Origin: Echeneis naucrates
Taxonomy: Eukaryota; Chordata; Actinopteri; Carangiformes; Echeneidae
Assembly (NCBI RefSeq): GCF_900963305.1
Contig: NC_042525.1
Location: forward strand, 9,613,421 to 9,677,420
Length of the DNA stretch: 64,000 nt
Direction: 5' to 3'
Shown: in pieces, positions 32,068-42,590 of the stretch
How the letters are laid out: every line of letters starts with the position of its first letter
Numbering within the stretch: the stretch's first letter is position 1
Made by a program: the position numbers and the translations under genes
Notes under the pieces: model-generated
Databases searched by the model: none
Seen by the model: the letters and a program-made list of their open reading frames with translations, nothing else
What the model was told of the DNA's origin: nothing

Positions 32068-35000
32068 TGGATGTGCATTGTCCTTTGACTGATGTGTTGT
32101 CAAATTAACTGATTGTATTGTCACACTTTTCCAGTTAAGTATAAAAAGGATGAATACACTCAAAGGAAGAAATGATAGTTCAAGGTTCATTGCTGAGTTT
32201 CTTTGTCGTCCACAGTGTTTCCTGACTTTAACCGACACAAAACAGCTGTCAGTTGAAAAGGAACGTTTTCCTTTCGCGAGGAGGGAATGAACACTCTGTT
32301 GAGGTGAGGCTGAATCAAAGTTTCACATTGAGTCCTATTGTCCCAGGAGAAGAAATAGGAGTATTTATTTAGCATGTTCATTATCAACATGTTTTCTAGT
32401 GTGAGAAGACCCAATGGAAAGTCCCATTGAGTAGAGAAATGAAAAAAAGGAGTGTTTCTCCCCTTCTGTCCCCATTTTTTTCTGTTACAATGATGCTCCA
32501 GGTGCCATGGGGATCCTAGGGCCCAACAGGGGGGAGCAAAGGCACCATAAACAAAGAGCACTTCAGCTGCACGCCTGTGGTCCCCTCAGACTCCCTCAGG
32601 GCCAAACAAAGACCAACATAAATGTGGGATCCTTATTGCAAGAATAAAACTAAACACTTATTTTAAAAAGCAGTATAATACAGAATGCTGTGCAATGTCT
32701 GGCTCCCCAGGATCTCCAATTAAGCTTGCACCAGTGATCTTGAGATTCTTGAGTTGAGGTATTGTCATTAAGGGCATTCAGCGCTGGTAAATAGGCCCTT
32801 CTGGTACACCGAGCACACTGTTATTATTGGGGACGAGTGGCACCTCACTTATAGCAAAGTGAAAGGGATGCTTGGGTGGCACACTCTAATTCTGAGTTGG
32901 AAAAAATTATTCAAAAGATGTTTTACACTGTGCAATCAGTAGGAGGGCCCGGAGAAAGTCCCGAAATTTCAACCAGGGCGCCACCCAGTTTCAGAACTGT
33001 ATGTTTCACATCGAGGCATCAACATGTCCTACAGCTCACGTTTGCCAAGTTGATGAAATTAGGAGCACCTACTGTACCTTACGCCCAGCCTCGTTGTTGT
33101 GCAGATTCATGGCTGCTCGAGCATCTTGCCCAGTCTCCAAAGCATCAACAAACTGTTTGGAGATGGCCTCTCCAAAACCAACATTGTCACTGCAGCCGCC
33201 CCAGAGCCAACCATGACCCCCTGGGAGAGAGTAAAGAGAATCAGCTTGTATGTGAAATCTGTCAACTCTCTTTCTGTCCAGATCTGTCTCTTACCACGTT
33301 GTCCGTTCCTGCTGTCGTCACAGCCACAGTTGTCAAAGTCGCCGAGGCTGCAGTTCCTGGTTAAGGTGTACATGACTCCAGCAGAGCTGATGGCGTGAAC
33401 GAATGCTGTCTCCCGATTTGCTGACAATAGAGAGATTCATCACATTGCAATCTTTTCTCACTAACTTAAATAGTTACTAGTCTTTATGGCATCTACTCTT
33501 CTTGAGCTTATCCAAATGAAGATGATTTTCTCAGGAATCTCAGTTCTTACAAACAGAGGCGCTGATTCTGGTGAATGCTGGGAAATGGATTTGTGTATTT
33601 GTTCTGCATCTAGCAAATGCAGTTACTGTAACTATCCAAAATGGTGATGAATGTTTTAATTAAGTAAATGTTTCCATTTCACAAAAGAAGAGAATGCCCC
33701 CCCAAACACCCCAAACCCCTAGAGATACAGACCACAGAGCCTGAAACAAACAGAAGCTCTCTGCTACAAAATAAACACACAAAAACACGTTTCCCCTGCA
33801 CAACAACATGACTGAGCTCGTGTTCAGGCAACCCCCCACCCCACACTCACCACTCCGCAGGCTGCTGTGTGTGGACAGCTGCAGAGCCCTCTCTGGGCAG
33901 TTCCAGCGATCCCATGCGAACTGATACTTGCACTCCTCTATGCCACTCTGAGCTCCTGCTGCCACGCTGCTGGAATAGATCAGGTACGCCTGCAGCAGAG
34001 AGTCACAAAAAAACATACGCTGGCAGCCCACATCATGCTTAACATAATCAGATGATTGCTCAGTATCAGACATGTCCTCCTTGGAAAATGAAAATAACAG
34101 TTAATGGCAAAAAGTGACTGATCTACATCGATCTGATTCTGACTCTGAGCTATAACAGTCTGCATCAGGTCATATATTATATCTTCACATTGGTGTTTTA
34201 CACTTCACCTGAAGATGGATGTTTTTCACATGGTTTCCTTGGAAAGGACAGAAAGGCCACGCTTGAATATTTAAAAATAACCTGAATTTCAATAGATAAA
34301 TTTATGAACAAGCGCTCAACATTTTGGGCTTTGAGATAAAACTGAGCTCTAACTCTATTATACTTTTAAAACTCTAGTGAATGCAGTGAGTTCAGATGTT
34401 TCTTAAAACAGCACACTGTCCTTTGCTTTTGCCCGTTGCTCTGCTGTTTGTTCAGACTGTGTGAACAATAATATAAGTAATATGTCTCAAGTGGCCTTTG
34501 GGGAGATGAAGTACCACCTCTTTCACAGGGGTCTCGCTCACTAATGATGACCACCCACTACAGCAATGCCTGCCCTCGCCTCTTAACACATTCAACCCGC
34601 TGATACACAGAGCCTCTGAATAAGGTCAAGTGTACAGAGGGGGAAAGAAAATCACAAAGGGCCAAGAATATCACTGATATATCATTTGTCCCATTGTTGC
34701 ATACAACAGGTACCAGAGCCCGTCCATTCACTTGAGTTAACATATCAGAAGGACTAAACAGAAGCCACATTTTCTCTTCGTGGACCTTTTGGGAAAAAGG
34801 ACAGGGAGAGAAGATCAAAGAAAGTTGGCTTACCTTGGGTCCAGTCATCAAGAAATTATTCACTGACCTGGAAAAGAAGACAAGCTTATTCACTCAGAGA
34901 AGCTCAGTGTCCCTCGCTAATTCCTCTGCTAATATCTCTCATTAGTGCACTTCGTAACATGTTAAACATGACACGAGTGGGCATCCAAACCTAGGTGAAC

Positions 35001-35641
35001 AAAACAAGCTTGTTTAAAAGTTTTTAAAAACGTAAAGGTTGAAATTCTGTGTGGCCAGATTGGGGGGGAAAAAAAATCCTTGTCTGGTGTTCTTCCTTTC
35101 TCCTTGATATATTGCATTTATCAAAGTTGATTTGTAATGGATTGCAGGGTTCTCTCTTTCAAACAAGCCATTAAATCTTATTTATTGTTATTATTATTAT
35201 TATGCAGTACTAATTATTGATAAAATTGTATTAACCCTTCCACGCAGTAGATAGTTTTTTAATAAATAAAATTTGTTCCAAATACAATTTGAAGATGAAG
35301 AAAAGGGTGCTATTATCACCAGAGATTTAAAAACCTGGCAGACCAATCACTGACTATACCAATAAGCTACAAGTAGGTTACATGAGATTTGTAACAAATT
35401 ATTAAATTATTTTCTTACCATTAATAAAGCCAGCTGTTACACCTTTTGAAGGCTGCATTATTAAATTACTATTGTAGAAATACTATTGTTAATAAAAAGA
35501 CAATCCAGTTGCCGAAGAAGAAGAAGAAAGAAAATATTACCAAACATATTCCGCAATAAATCATACTCACCAGCAGCAGCACGACCTCATGTGAGCCAGG
35601 AGAATGAAAATGTAATAGAAAACCTCCAAATGCATGAACAT
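31304..35641 (-). CDS. wnt8b: Wnt-8b secreted signalling protein
   Basis: Six coding exons on the reverse strand: 35641-35571, 34867-34834 (only 34 bp), 33989-33851, 33420-33295, 33220-33078 and 31873-31304. They give 360 aa, against 351 in human. Wnt8b is a secreted, lipid-modified ligand for Frizzled/LRP receptors and patterns the vertebrate forebrain. The N-terminus is a hydrophobic signal peptide ending near a Cys triplet. Family marks include [14 protein letters not shown], the acylation loop [10 protein letters not shown] with the palmitoleoylated serine at about residue 187, and the cysteine-rich C-terminal [11 protein letters not shown]. The tail is basic and variable. Exon 6 holds the whole C-terminal half. 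The fit to Wnt8b rather than Wnt8a rests on residue-level similarity ([20 protein letters not shown]) and on its position between scd and hif1an. Confidence 0.97.
32033..32068. repeat. (GT)n microsatellite in wnt8b intron 5
   Basis: An imperfect GT run with one A interruption lies 160 bp upstream of wnt8b exon 6. Confidence 0.95.
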
Positions 35642-35779
35642 CCTGAAAGGTGGGGGGGGGGATCACGGAAGCTCTGCGCCCGACCAAAGCCTGCAGACCG
35701 TCGAGAGATGGAGAGGAGACTGAGCTACCAGGGCATCAAACTTCACCAGGGCTTCCAAGATTCAAGGAGGGGGCTCTGA

Positions 35780-35900
35780 AATGGAGCTGCTCTCGTCCCA
35801 ACAAGAGATTATCTGCTTAATTAAAGATTTTCCCCCTCTTACTCTCTTGGCCAATCAGGAGTATTGCACCAAGAAGAGACTGAAATGATCAAAAGGGCAC
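35780..35900 (-). promoter_or_regulatory. Probable wnt8b proximal promoter
   Basis: A reverse-strand CCAAT box (ATTGG, 35851-35855) lies about 210 bp upstream of the wnt8b start codon. A TTAATTAA homeodomain-type palindrome lies between it and the gene at about 35818-35825. A TCF-like word (TGATCAAAAGG) lies near 35886. No clear TATA box is visible. The function is inferred from position and motifs. Confidence 0.4.
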
Positions 35901-37176
35901 CCTGGGCCTTCAGGGCTGGGCAACCATAGGTTCCCTGCCTCCATTCAAGAGCAGAGGAAGATCTGTTTAATCCTACAGGGAAAGTGTAACACTGATCCCT
36001 TGAATTTCTGGTCAGAGAAAAAAAGTTTATTTTAGAAATCTAACAGGCAGATGAGTGTTGAGGATTATGGAACAGTCCTCATTAGCTCCATACTGTTTTG
36101 TTTTGTTTTGTTTTTTCAGATTCACGGTTAAACAAAAAAGTGTGATTGAATCACTGTTTATCATCCTGAAACACAGGGACAGTTACTCGGACAGTAGACC
36201 AGGAGCAACAGGAGAACGGAAAGTGTCATTTGACCAGTTCATTTCAAATGTGATCAAATTGCTGTGTTCAATTTACAACATAGAAGAAGAAAGAGATGAA
36301 AGAGAAGAAGGAAGAGATTTTTTTTTTTTCACTAATGGATCTACTGTGCGAGAATGCATGATTTTTTTTCTCAGCAGTTTTATATGAGATATCATTTCCA
36401 TTTTACCAAACTGCAGGCCAACTGAATGATGATACAACAATGTTTCAGTTATTTTAACACACCTGCAAATTAGGATCTTCTTTTTTTTTTTTAAGTCTGC
36501 TTTTTTCTTTCAAGCAAGGTATGACTCTCCAGTACATTTGATTCATTTTTTGAGGACATAAATCAAAAAGCCGTATTATAGTCAGCCTTACTCTGTATTA
36601 AATGGGAGTTGCCAGTGTATTGTGCTTTTCACTTGAGATTTCTCTGAACTACTATTATTCCTGTACTATTTTGATCAAATAAAATTTACCACAGAGTTCC
36701 TTCTAGTTTGTTTGATTTACTTTGATTTGATTTTGACTTTAAATTTGTCTAGGTGCATCTGGGGAATGTAAAACACAGAAAATCCTCCTGCAGAAAATAA
36801 AAGGTGGATTGGCCTATGGCTATCAGATGTGTGACATTTGCATCACTAATCCAGGCAGTCCCTACCCAACACTGGAAGAAGGGTTATTCCCCACTAACCC
36901 CGTCTGACCTGTAGGTCCCTTTCCTTTGGCACAGGGAGCCCTTTAGCAAGCTTCTTGTGTGCAAATTAGGATTAGAGAAAAAGTGATTTGGAGAGAAAAG
37001 TGGGAGGGTGGGGATGGGCAGGTTGGGGGGGACTTCTGAGGGATGTTTTTGGATTAAGATTTAAAAAGGAATGACAAGTAAGATGAGGCCAAATCCTGTT
37101 GTTTTAACTTTTTTAGTAGGCTACAGGAGATGAGTCATTGAGTAAAGCCAAATCAAGTATGTGGCTACTATTTATT

Positions 37177-37228
<52 letters not shown>

Positions 37229-37640
37229 TGAGAGAGAGAGAGAGACAGAAATATATGTTCAAACTTGCACATCAGCGTCCAAAGTTTGCAAGAGCAATAT
37301 TAAATAAATTAACAGTACATGTTGTACCAGTTTGTAGATTTCAGGTTAAACTAACTACAGTGAAGTGTCAGAGACGTGAAGCAGCAGTGGGACCACGCTG
37401 AGGTGTTACATGGGTGCAGAGCATGGACAGACAGCTGACATCACTGCAAGGACCACTTACAGTATATTAGGACTGGACTCTGGTGGCTGACAGAGATTCA
37501 CTGTCAAAACCTTGACTGACTTAACATGCTGTGCTTTCCTTTTCCTTTTCCTTTTCCTTTCCTGCAATGCACACAGATTTCAAATGGTTTAAAGATGCAG
37601 TGATAATTAATAGTACAGCAATAGGAAGTTCATTGTCTCC
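35900..37640. other. Intergenic DNA between wnt8b and the scd remnant
   Basis: I searched this stretch for the missing middle exons of scd (histidine-box regions) and found none on the reverse strand. It holds short poly-T tracts, a long GT microsatellite and a TTTTCC tandem near 37540-37562. No gene is seen. Confidence 0.5.
37181..37225. repeat. (GT)n-(GA)n microsatellite
   Basis: About 22 GT units are followed by a short GA run to about 37244. Confidence 0.95.
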
Positions 37641-37644
37641 ACTA

Positions 37645-39025
37645 CACGTCTGACCATCACTTATTTGCTGAATGCGAGCCTAGGCCATTTCTTTAGACAA
37701 CCTCTTGTGGTTTGTCGCCAAACCCAAGAACCACATGACCCCTCCTGCCTGGTTGTATGTACAGTAGTGAGCAGCAATCGCATCAGCACATTCACATCTC
37801 TGCCTGTGACATCTCAAGCAGTGGAGAAGCCCAGAGCCCAGTCTGCCTCTGTTCACTAAATACTTACTCCATAAAAGAGTTGGGAAGGATGCAGAGGTAC
37901 AGAAGAGACATCAGTATGATATTCCTCCACACCAGGATCATCAGAAGTTTCAGTCCTTCTTTCTCTCTGTAGATCAAGGTCAATGTGACTTTATTAATAC
38001 CAACTGGTAGATTTGTTTGCAGTAACAGGAGAGCAGAGAGCAACTGAACATACACACAGATTAAGGACAACAGACAATTAAGATAGCACAGAACAAACAT
38101 GGGCAGGCGCTTACTGGTCAGGATCAGAAGCCAAATGAACTTAAAAAGACCACAAAGGTGCCAGTATAAAAACCTGTTAAGAGCATGATTCAGGGACAGC
38201 GAATTAAAAAGTAAGTAAAAATAAATAAATAACACACTTACTTATTTGGGTGTGGTCAAAAACATCCTCAACCGTGGATGTCTCTGACAACGCCATTGCC
38301 ATTCTGCTGCTGCCGTATTCCTGGTTTCCTCAGGAGGGGGCTGTGAAGGGGACCTTTCTGTAAAAGCAGTGCTCAGCTGGTGAGGAGGACAAAAAGAGAA
38401 GATGCTCAGCTGAATGCACACAGCCGAATCCGGGACAGACTAGATATAGAATGAGAAGGTTGCTGTTCAACTTAAGCGCCTCAGATCACAGATGGGAAAA
38501 AGTGGCTAAAGACACCGGTCTTTTTTAGTAGCATAATGAGGAGTTCTTCCTCGGTGTAAAATCACCTGTTCCAAGTCATTTTTGTGTAGTGATGACACAA
38601 ACTGTTAATATCAAAACCCCATTCAGAAACTGATCCAGTTTTTTATTCTTCTTTTTTTTGCATGTTAGTTTTAAAAAATATTTAAACTTTATGTTCTCAG
38701 TATAACTATCAATACATTATTCCTGGTTTGTTTCTGGTTGCCAGGCAACATGTCATCCTTATGATACACGAGAGCTGGCCTCATTCAATTAAGTTTTTTA
38801 TAAATTGGTATAAATGTATAAATGTAATTTCTTTAAAAAAAAAAGAAAAAAAAGAAAACATTATTTGAGAAAGTCTAAACTGCTCCCTTGTATTTGAACA
38901 GCTGCCAGCAGGTTGGAGCAACTCACCGTGTGTCCTTACAGAGGAAGAAGCCAAAGCTGCAGGGGATGCTGATGCCTGTGAGCTGCAGATACAGGAGGAA
39001 GGGAAGCTTTGGTCCCTGGTCTCTG
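37645..39025 (-). pseudogene. scd: Stearoyl-CoA desaturase remnant, catalytic core deleted
   Basis: Three pieces in order on the reverse strand match SCD. (1) An exon at 38357-38242 starts ATGGCAATGG at 38302 and reads SETSTVEDVFDHTQ, like the SCD N-terminus with DVFDDTY. (2) An exon at 37966-37868 reads REKEGLKLLMILVWRNIILM, a hallmark SCD segment, and ends at a GTAAGT donor. (3) At about 37745-37645 the frame reads FLGLATNHKRLSKEMA, then a TAG stop, then ARIQQISDG, matching the SCD C-terminus. Only about 120 bp separate pieces 2 and 3. SCD normally has some 250 residues there, including the three histidine boxes that bind the di-iron centre, so the enzyme cannot work. A noncoding first exon with a GTGAGT donor may lie at 39025-38927. 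SCD is an ER delta-9 desaturase, and human SCD also neighbours WNT8B. Teleosts are known to carry two SCD1 copies, so another copy probably supplies the activity. Confidence 0.85.
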
Positions 39026-39051
39026 TAGTCCTCTTAGCGCCAAGTCACTCT

Positions 39052-39107
39052 TTTTAAATGGTGGTCAATGTGGAAATTGAGGCCATAGATTCTGAAGGTC
39101 CCATTGG
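39052..39107 (-). promoter_or_regulatory. Promoter-like signals of the scd remnant
   Basis: Reading leftward, a CCAAT box (reverse of ATTGG at 39103-39107) is followed about 45 bp later by a TATA-like TTTAAAA (about 39052-39058). A putative noncoding exon with a GTGAGT donor at 38926 comes next. SCD promoters in vertebrates use an NF-Y CCAAT element, which fits. Whether it still drives transcription is unknown. Confidence 0.4.
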
Positions 39108-39109
39108 CT

Positions 39110-40562
39110 GCTTGCTTAACTGTATTCACCACCCTCTTCTTTTTTTTTTAACCATCAGATAGTCTGATCTCTTTATCAATGTTTAATCTGAAGGCAGAAG
39201 GCAAACACAGATCAGCCCATATAGCAGCGTGATACCATGAACCATCATAGGCTCAGTCCGACGAGAGTCCATCGAAAGGTTTGCATTCATATGACTGGCC
39301 CCGCCAAATTTCATCCCAGAGTTCAAATCTGCTTCAGCAATCAATTTCAAAACCACTCTAATCTGGTGTAGTTGTGATTTGTGGGCAAAATATTGCTAAA
39401 ATGATGTCAGTTTACAGAAAAGTACATTCAAATGTTTTTCCTCTGGTCTTGATACCAGCAGCAAAATAAATGTGAGTTTGCAATTTTGATGCGATTACTA
39501 GATATAACAGTAAGTTTTGACTTCATTTTCCAGGAGATGATTCCATGGAAATGTACTGTTGGACTTCAGTACAGCAGCCAGCAGCCAAAGAAAAAAGTTT
39601 CTTTCCTTTATTTTACTGCTTTTGGCACAGCCTTGATGACACTGGGTATAAAGCATCATTTCATCACTTCAAGTGATTCAAGATGACTTCAAGTGTTAGA
39701 ATAAAAGTACATAAAGTGATTATCACAGTACTGCTCAACTTTTACTAACCCTGCAAGAATGCAGAAACCTGTGTTTTTACTAGCAGGAGCAGAGGTCATA
39801 CCTCCGAAGAAGAAGCAACGACCTTCGAAGAAGATTTACGAAGAAGATTTCTGAAAAAAGGGAGGATGTCGAAGCGAGATTACTTCATTTATAAACTAAC
39901 CCCTCAATGTGTTTGTGCTCCTTGTGACTTGTAACTTGAATATAAATCATATAACAAGCGTCTATTCATTCACTACTTGCAGCTGTGTATTCTCACCTTT
40001 AGAGCTGCAACGTCTTGTAACTAGGGACCACCCTAAGGAAATAAAAAGGGGGAGAACAGAAGAGATACTCCAGAGCGGGTAGAGAGTGTCACTGAGCACA
40101 TCTCTGTCTGTTCTCCTTGCAACTAAAATGAGCGCTGTTGTCCTTTGTCTTTCTTCCCTGTGTGTTTAATAATGTTTTAGGTGGTTTAAACCTGACAGAA
40201 AGATAAAGAAATATTGTGACATGCATCCGAGGCACACAATTTATGACCTCATATAAATGATGGTAACTTCTCAATCGATAAACTGGGCCACCCAGACTGT
40301 GCACATATGAATTTATGAATTTTAGTGAACTGGAACAAATAGGATAACCAGACAAGTTGTAATGGCACCACCTACTGCCCAAATACAGTAATTGGAACGC
40401 AAGCAAAGAAGCAGAGCAGCAAGAGGTGGGTACAAGAATTTGGATGTCAAACTTAATAGAATGAAAACTGGTTTGACAGGGAAATGATTTTAAATGATGA
40501 ACAAAAAAAAAAACAGATTATCATTGGAGGGTTAAAGTGCCCATTTGAATATAAAACATTTG
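39110..40562. other. Intergenic DNA between the scd remnant and trmt2b
   Basis: No gene is recognised. The right part is probably the trmt2b 3' UTR. A short run of GAAGA-rich repeats lies at about 39805-39860. A CTCF-like GCACCACCTACTGCC lies near 40367. Confidence 0.5.
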
Positions 40563-42373
40563 CTACCTCTCAAAAAGTAGCACCAATTCACAGTGGGAAG
40601 TATGTGGAAACATGTCCACAGGCACAGCCAGAGTTGGAGAAAATGCTTCTCCTGTGAGTTTTTTCTGCAGGTCAGGTGCACAGCAGAGTTCCCTGAAGTT
40701 CCTCATGGCCTCCCCATCTGGTTTACAGGAAACATAGACGAGTCGGCGGATAGAAGGTTGGTTTCGTAAAGCTCGGACTACTCTGTAATGGAGGCCAGCC
40801 CTGGCAGGATTTACCACAGCTGTAAGACCTCCAACTACAGAGCTCAGCTGAGACATGAGACCAGGAAGCATCACCTCTGCCTTCCCAGCAATGAACTCAC
40901 AGTTCAGTAGATTATTGAGAGCTGCATTGTGTCTTGCATCTTCCACTGCCTGTTCTATGAGCTCTATACCAACAATTCTGTCCACTCTGGGGGATATTGT
41001 GATACCAATAGCACCAGTGCCACAGCACACATCGAGAAGAGTGCCACCAACTTTTGCTTGTCCTCCACCTTCCTCTGTGTTAGGGACACAAAAGTCTCTC
41101 ACTTTGCTGTAGAGCACCTCAGCGGCAGCCTGATTTACCTGGAAAAAGGCATCAGCAGAGATGCGGAACTTGAAGCCCAGCACCTGTGAATGACAAAAAT
41201 TTTATTATCATACATGGATTTTGTACAGCCTGGATTCCCCATACATCATCTCAAAAAACTCCAGACTTAAAGAGACAATCAGTTTGTTGTCTTGACATAT
41301 AATTGTTTAAAGCATAATGGCGTCAGCCAATATCGGATTTAAAAGATAAGGGTTATATTGTTGAAAATTGGCTAATTTTGGGGATAATATTGTTCCAAAC
41401 TCCTTCTCAGGGAATAAGAATTATTAACTATCAATGCCAAAATTTCTGTGTTTTATAGTATGTCCAAGACATTGTATCTGATGTGTTGTCTCTATTTTAG
41501 CCCAATTACCTCCTCATGTATATGTGGCTGACCATGCAGGAGCTGGTAGGGAGATTCCTCATGACTGCAACGAGTCATTCTGCTCTCCTGGAAGAACAGT
41601 GAATCCAGCTGACAGACTGATCCAGGACCCCGTGTGAAGTAATCCACCAAGTCGGCTTTGTGAACATCCACTTCTTCTGGCGTAAGTGTCTGTGGGTGAA
41701 AGTACACTATAGCCATAGTGTGGCCCTGTGTGTTGGTCCTCACTGTGATCTCTCTCCAGTGACCCCCAGTGTGGAACAGCAGGCAGGGCTCCAGGGGAGA
41801 AAGGCGGATAAAGTCCTGGTAGCTTCTGGCCACCAGTTTGTGCTTCTCTGGCATGTTGAGCAGGTGGTCTCCATTGATGCACACCATATTTCTCCCCCTG
41901 CCTGTACCCACGTAAAAACCAACTGTCTTTGGATTGCCATCCACTCCTCTGTTAACAGAAAAAGTCGACTTGTTGCGGTAGCCGTCCTGCACTGGTGATG
42001 GCAGAATAGGCAGGACAGGGAAGCTGAGTTTACCTGCCACAGGTGATATGGGCTGCGATTGGAAGTCAGCTGCGAGATATCCACAGAGCTGAGACAGTAC
42101 CTTTTCCTGATGGGTCTGTTTGAGTTCAAGTTGCTCATCATAGCTCAGCCTCCATAGAGGGGTGACAACATCAGCCAGCTTTTCTTCCCAGGTTAGATGA
42201 TCGGCCAAGAAAGGCTTCTTGTGATTCTTCTTCTTCTTATTTGATGGCGGTTTCTCCTGCTCAGCTAAAGTAGTGCTATCGGTTGAAAACAACAAAGAGG
42301 TTGTTTTCCTTAAAGACCAAATGTTGCGTTTGGTACACAGGATAGACCTACTGCATGCAGCTGCCAAAGTCAT
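40563..42373 (-). CDS. trmt2b: tRNA/rRNA (uracil-5-)-methyltransferase homolog B, mitochondrial
   Basis: Two coding exons on the reverse strand, 42373-41510 and 41183-40563, join in phase to 494 aa, against 504 in human. The first true ATG is at 42373; the frame continues upstream without another ATG. TRMT2B installs 5-methyluridine in mitochondrial tRNA (U54) and 12S rRNA using S-adenosylmethionine. The N-terminus is Arg/Ser-rich and hydrophobic, consistent with a mitochondrial presequence. Motifs seen are YRNKSTFSV in the central domain, the SAM-binding DVCCGTGAIG (about 339-348), VVNPARAGLH, and the catalytic-cysteine motif VYVSCKPDGEA (Cys about 442). The VNPARAGLH form, rather than DPPRAGLH, separates it from TRMT2A. 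It is head to head with dnajb12, with 217 bp between start codons. Confidence 0.95.
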
Positions 42374-42590
42374 TTTGAATGACAAATAAATACAAGTACT
42401 AAACCATATAGAATTGACCCAACTGAATTTAAATGTCGGCGTTTAATACGCAATTTTCTGCCGGATGCCAATGAAAGGCATGCTGAAGGTTCAATTCAAC
42501 TTGTATGGCGTATAATTAACGAGTCGGGTGTTAGACGTCATCTCTCTGCGTCCCGGGGCAAGTAAACATTTCCGCTGTGTCGCGATAGCG
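42374..42590. promoter_or_regulatory. Bidirectional promoter of trmt2b and dnajb12
   Basis: The two start codons are divergent and only 217 bp apart, so both 5' UTRs and core promoters must share this interval. No TATA box is evident. A CRE/ATF-type word, ATGACGTC on the reverse strand, lies at 42534-42541, and CpG density is raised from about 42530. Shared control is inferred from geometry. Confidence 0.65.

Noticed and set aside
37864-38235. Hydrophobic 123-residue reverse-strand frame taken as a novel membrane protein
   Set aside because: Its last third is the scd exon at 37966-37868 and the rest is the intron before it.
42374-42385. Four-residue longer start for trmt2b
   Set aside because: The codon at 42385 is TTG. 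The first ATG in frame is at 42373.
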